From: CAZYWA01 sp964650975 [NCBI: uncultured bacterium] | GTDB lineage: Bacteria > JADJOY01 | Direction: 5' to 3' | Length of the DNA: 24,610 nucleotides | NCBI GenBank assembly: GCA_964650975.1 | Contig: CAZYWA010000047.1 | Location: forward strand, 1 to 24,610 | Part shown: piece by piece, positions 21,885 through 24,610 of the stretch | Layout of the letters: every line of letters starts with the position of its first letter | How positions within the stretch are numbered: position 1 is the first letter of the stretch | Notes under the pieces: model-generated | The model's database searches: none | What the model was told of the DNA's origin: nothing | The model's input: only the letters and a program-made list of their open reading frames with translations | Made by a program: the position numbers and the translations under genes

Positions 21885-23246
21885 CTAGGCTCGCAAACCG
21901 GCCAGGCCGAGCTGCTCGATGGCGAGGGCCACGCGCAACAAATCGGTCTCGCTGCCGGGACGGCCGACGAGCATGATCGCGAGCGAGCGGCCGCGATCGT
22001 CGAGGCCGCACGGCACCGTCACCGCTGGCACGCCGGTGCAGTTGGCGAGTGGCGTGAAGGCGCCCACCGCGAGCAGGAGCGGCAGCTCCTGGCCGCCGTT
22101 CACGATCCCGCGGGTGACGGCCGGCGCTGGAATGGCGGTGGTGGGCATCGCCAGCCACTCCGCCTGGTCGAGCGCGCGCAGCGTCGCGTCGCGAAGCGCG
22201 CTGCGGCGCGCTTCGAGCCGCCGCACGTCGTTCGCGCCGAGCGAGCGTCCGATGGCGAGGTTGAGCTCTCCCGCGGGAGAGAGCGGGCGCGACGCCCACT
22301 GGCAACGGGCGAGCTCGCTCGCGGCGATCGCGGCGCCCAGTGCGGTGCTGTGCTGCGCGCCCGGCACCTCGATGCGCACCAGCTCGGAGCCCAGGCCGGC
22401 GATCGCGCGCTGGAACGCGGCGCGGATCGAACGGCACGCGATCCCGGGACCGAGCTGGCGCACCCAGGCCAGCTTTCCGGGAACGAGTGGCTCGATCGCG
22501 CGCACCGGCTCGGCCGCGAGCACCTGCCAGAAGAGCGCGCAGTCGGCGACGCTCCGTGCGATCGGCCCCGGCACGTCCATCGAGGGAGCGGGGCTCGGGT
22601 AGCCGTCGCTGGGCAGCCGTCCCTGAGTGGGCTTGAGCCCGACCAGTCCGCAGAACGCCGCGGGAATGCGCACGCTGCCGAGGCCATCTCCGCCGAGCCC
22701 GAAACGCGCCAGACCGGATGCCACCGCGACCGCCGTGCCGGTGCTCGATCCGCCCGGCAGGTAGCCCGGGGCGCTCGGGTTGGCCGGCATCCCCGAATGG
22801 ACCAGGGCGCCGAGACCGTCCATCCCCAGCTCCGTCATCTTCGTCTTGCCGATGATTCGTCCGCCGGCGGCGCGAATGCGCGCCACCAGCGTCGCGTCAC
22901 GCTCGGCCACGGCGCCGCCGTCGCGCAGTCCGACGCCGGTGTCGACGCCCGCGACGTCGAACGAGTCCTTCACCACCACCGCCGCACCGCCGAGCGGCCC
23001 CTCGACGGGATCGCCGCCCGCGAGCGCAGTCACCAGCGGCTCGGCGCTTCCCCACGGTGCCAGCGCGGGGTCGGGCCGCCGCGCGGCGAGCGCTTCGATG
23101 CCGAAGAGAGGAACGCGCGTCGCGGCGGTCTGCCGGATCACCCACGCCGCGGGAGCACGGCTCGTCGGCAGCGCCAGCAACCGCGCGAAGACGGCGAGCA
23201 AGCTCGGTGGAAGAGCGGCCACGGCCCACCGCGATGCCACACTCAT
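21885..23246 (-). CDS. Amidase-signature family hydrolase
   Basis: The 453-residue product carries the Ser-cis-Ser-Lys triad of amidase-signature enzymes. K93 is in [12 protein letters not shown], the cis-Ser fits S167 in YLPGGSSTG, and the nucleophile is S191 in [23 protein letters not shown]. The spacings of 74 and 24 match characterised members. The family hydrolyses amides through an acyl-serine intermediate. It includes GatA, but this gene has no GatB or GatC beside it and lies among degradative genes, so a free amide or peptide substrate is likelier than tRNA. The N-terminus ([16 protein letters not shown]) is mildly hydrophobic but lacks a clear cleavage site. The ATG at 23246 has only a weak ribosome site. 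The gene is divergent from the esterase. Confidence 0.93.
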   Translation of the reverse strand: MSVASRWAVAALPPSLLAVFARLLALPTSRAPAAWVIRQTAATRVPLFGIEALAARRPDPALAPWGSAEPLVTALAGGDPVEGPLGGAAVVVKDSFDVAGVDTGVGLRDGGAVAERDATLVARIRAAGGRIIGKTKMTELGMDGLGALVHSGMPANPSAPGYLPGGSSTGTAVAVASGLARFGLGGDGLGSVRIPAAFCGLVGLKPTQGRLPSDGYPSPAPSMDVPGPIARSVADCALFWQVLAAEPVRAIEPLVPGKLAWVRQLGPGIACRSIRAAFQRAIAGLGSELVRIEVPGAQHSTALGAAIAASELARCQWASRPLSPAGELNLAIGRSLGANDVRRLEARRSALRDATLRALDQAEWLAMPTTAIPAPAVTRGIVNGGQELPLLLAVGAFTPLANCTGVPAVTVPCGLDDRGRSLAIMLVGRPGSETDLLRVALAIEQLGLAGLRA

Positions 23247-23348
23247 CTTAGGCTTTCAAGCGACGAGAAGATCGGCGAATCGTCGTTCGGCTCGCGGGGA
23301 TGTGCGTTTGGAGGCGGAGCCCCGTGGTTCGTAAGCGATCACCCACCG

Positions 23349-23376
23349 TTGACACGTGGGCGGGGCCGATGACTAC
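23349..23376 (+). promoter_or_regulatory. Possible promoter for the esterase gene
   Basis: TTGACA at 23349-23354 is a consensus -35. The matching -10 is poor: CTACCCT-like bases about 18-19 positions later. It lies about 170 bases before the esterase start, in the divergent gap. Confidence 0.3.
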
Positions 23377-23417
23377 CCTGGTTTTCGTCCACTCGTACGA
23401 TCGAAGGGGTCGTGGCC

Positions 23418-23445
23418 CCGTCGCGCCTGCGGAGGCGCGCGACGG
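23418..23445 (+). repeat. Perfect 9-bp hairpin in the esterase leader region
   Basis: CCGTCGCGC (23418-23426) and GCGCGACGG (23437-23445) are exact reverse complements around a ten-base loop. It shares CCGTCGCG and CCGCAG-like words with the two-hairpin repeat, so it may be a diverged relative. It lies about 75 bases before the esterase start. Confidence 0.45.
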
Positions 23446-23520
23446 TCGAGGACTGCGGGCGTTCCGGCGCGCGGTCCCGAGTCACGAGATCGCTCGAGTC
23501 TCGAGGAATGGGGGGGAGTC

Positions 23521-24610
23521 TTGCGAAGCGAACACCACGAACGCCGCCCTCGGTGGCGTCGTCCGAGCATTCGAGCCGCGCTGCTGGCCGCTGCACTCTG
23601 CGCGGCCACCCCGCTGGCGCGCGCGCAAACCTGCGATCCGGCAACCGGCAGTCCCCCGGGAGACGTGTTCCTGGGGCCGAACGGCGAGCAGTTCTACCCG
23701 CAAAACACCTCATGTCCCGATCAATTCACGGCGCCCACCTGCAAGAACGGCACGAAGCTCACCTTCGTCGACCCGCAGGACCCGAACGCGCTGCGCCGCT
23801 ACGCCTGCGTGTCGTCGCCGGCGGGAGCCACCAATCTGCCCCTGGTGGTGTTCCTCCATCCGTCGCGGATTCGCAACGTCGATTCGAACTTCGGCGGCCA
23901 GGGACCGGTGGCGCCCAACACGTTGCTCCAGCTGTACCAGTCGACCGCCGATCTGGGCGGAGCCACGCCGGGCTACGTGCTGCTCATGCCGCAGGGTCGG
24001 TGCCTGAAGGCGCCGCCCACCTCGTCGGGTGACGGCAGCCGCTTCGACGTCTTCTACAAGGACAAGGACAACAATCTCGACATCCGCGCCGTGCGCACGT
24101 TCATGCAGCAGCTCCAGTCGCGCACCACGTTCGACGAGAGCGGCAACCCCATCGCGCTGCCCACGTCGCTCGCCACCGTCGATACCAAGCGCGTCTATCT
24201 CATGGACTGGTCGAACGGCGGCTACATGTCGCACATGCTGGCGCTCTATTACCCGGACGAGTTCGCCGCGGTGGCGAGCTTCGCCAACGCCGATCCGTTC
24301 AATCGCGGGCCGTGTCCGGTGCCGATGCCGTCGGTGAGCCGCCGGCCCGGGATCATGGCGGTGCACGCCGACTGCGACCCGGTCGAGCCGTGCAGCAACG
24401 TCGAGGACTGGATGACCACGCTCAAGACGGCCGGCTGGTCGTCGAGCGAGACCTTCGACGTGATCACCGACTCGACCAAGGTGCAGGTGCTCGCGACCTG
24501 CGCACAGAGCTCGGACAGCGTGCAGAAGGTCTGCCCGTCGTCCGCGCACAGCACCTACGCCAATCCGCAGCTGCCCACGATGTTCGTCTTCCTGAAACAG
24601 TTCAAGCTGC
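23521..24610 (+). CDS. Secreted alpha/beta-hydrolase esterase (PHB depolymerase/LpqC-like), 3' end outside window
   Basis: The open frame gives about 363 residues and runs off the right edge without a stop. An Arg-rich N-terminus and hydrophobic AALLAAALCAATPLARA end at a likely signal cleavage before QTCDP. The hydrolase part includes LPLVVFLHPSR (beta-strand and oxyanion region), YVLLMPQGRC, and the nucleophile motif MDWSNGGYMSH. In that motif the usual GxSxG reads D-W-S-N-G followed by G. GIMAVHADCDPVEPC carries the probable catalytic Asp, and SSAHSTY may hold the His. The family cleaves polyester, feruloyl or related esters outside the cell. The likely start is TTG at 23521, two bases after GGGGGGAG. 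No in-frame ATG exists nearby; the ATG at 23508 is out of frame by one base across a G7 run. Confidence 0.85.
   Translation, partial: MRSEHHERRPRWRRPSIRAALLAAALCAATPLARAQTCDPATGSPPGDVFLGPNGEQFYPQNTSCPDQFTAPTCKNGTKLTFVDPQDPNALRRYACVSSPAGATNLPLVVFLHPSRIRNVDSNFGGQGPVAPNTLLQLYQSTADLGGATPGYVLLMPQGRCLKAPPTSSGDGSRFDVFYKDKDNNLDIRAVRTFMQQLQSRTTFDESGNPIALPTSLATVDTKRVYLMDWSNGGYMSHMLALYYPDEFAAVASFANADPFNRGPCPVPMPSVSRRPGIMAVHADCDPVEPCSNVEDWMTTLKTAGWSSSETFDVITDSTKVQVLATCAQSSDSVQKVCPSSAHSTYANPQLPTMFVFLKQFKL

Noticed and set aside
21661-22437. N-terminal extension of the membrane protein frame up to 22437
   Set aside because: This part overlaps the amidase gene on the same strand and is Arg-rich. Protein character begins only at ATG 21660.
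22764-22772. TAGCCCGGG word resembling the MITE end
   Set aside because: It lies inside the amidase coding sequence and lacks the TTCATGAA part and any partner end.
1-24610. Defence island, prophage, CRISPR-Cas or classical biosynthetic gene cluster
   Set aside because: No nuclease, helicase, phage structural, integrase, Cas, PKS or NRPS domain is recognisable. The two methyltransferases stand without pathway partners.

Overview
This is a GC-rich window of about 24.6 kb, densely coding, with strong third-position G/C bias that creates long shadow ORFs on the opposite strand. The gene content suggests a free-living Gram-negative bacterium: several lipoproteins, many secreted enzymes, a PilZ protein and two small flavin/F420-type oxidoreductases. 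Candidate groups are deep-branching ones such as Acidobacteriota, Myxococcota or Binatota-like lineages. No rRNA or other marker gene is present, so this placement is only a guess.

Layout. On the minus strand, 1-2978 holds an FtsX/MacB-type permease without a neighbouring ATPase, followed by a partial NAD(P)-binding protein. On the plus strand, 3050-6682 holds an FKBP prolyl isomerase, an 81-bp MITE-like inverted repeat, and a tight run of a DUF218/YdcF lipoprotein, a serine beta-lactamase-fold hydrolase (ATGA overlap) and a DDN-type nitroreductase. From 6687 to 11613 come small metabolic genes in mixed orientation: a four-helix membrane protein, a PNPOx-like flavoprotein, a class I methyltransferase behind a two-domain VOC protein, a small zinc ribbon, an O-methyltransferase-like protein and a PilZ protein. 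From 11620 to 20749 every gene is on the minus strand and every product is predicted to be exported: a phosphoesterase lipoprotein, a protein with a C-terminal DGFESG tail, an S53 (sedolisin) peptidase with accessory domains, a beta-helix protein with a similar tail, and a sulfatase-like lipoprotein with Thr at the formylglycine position. From 20833 to 23246 (minus) come a membrane protein with a four-Cys C-terminal motif and an amidase. A secreted esterase runs off the right edge (plus).

The most unusual element is non-coding. A two-hairpin interspersed repeat with conserved loops has three clear copies (3421-3496, 7832-7904, 21761-21833) and a possible remnant at 13561. The three clear copies lie downstream of a stop codon and in the same orientation as that gene. 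Stem bases differ between copies while pairing and loop sequence persist. I see no CRISPR array, defence island, prophage, transposase gene, tRNA or rRNA. The gene content mostly resembles a degradative, secretory region rather than a single dedicated system.
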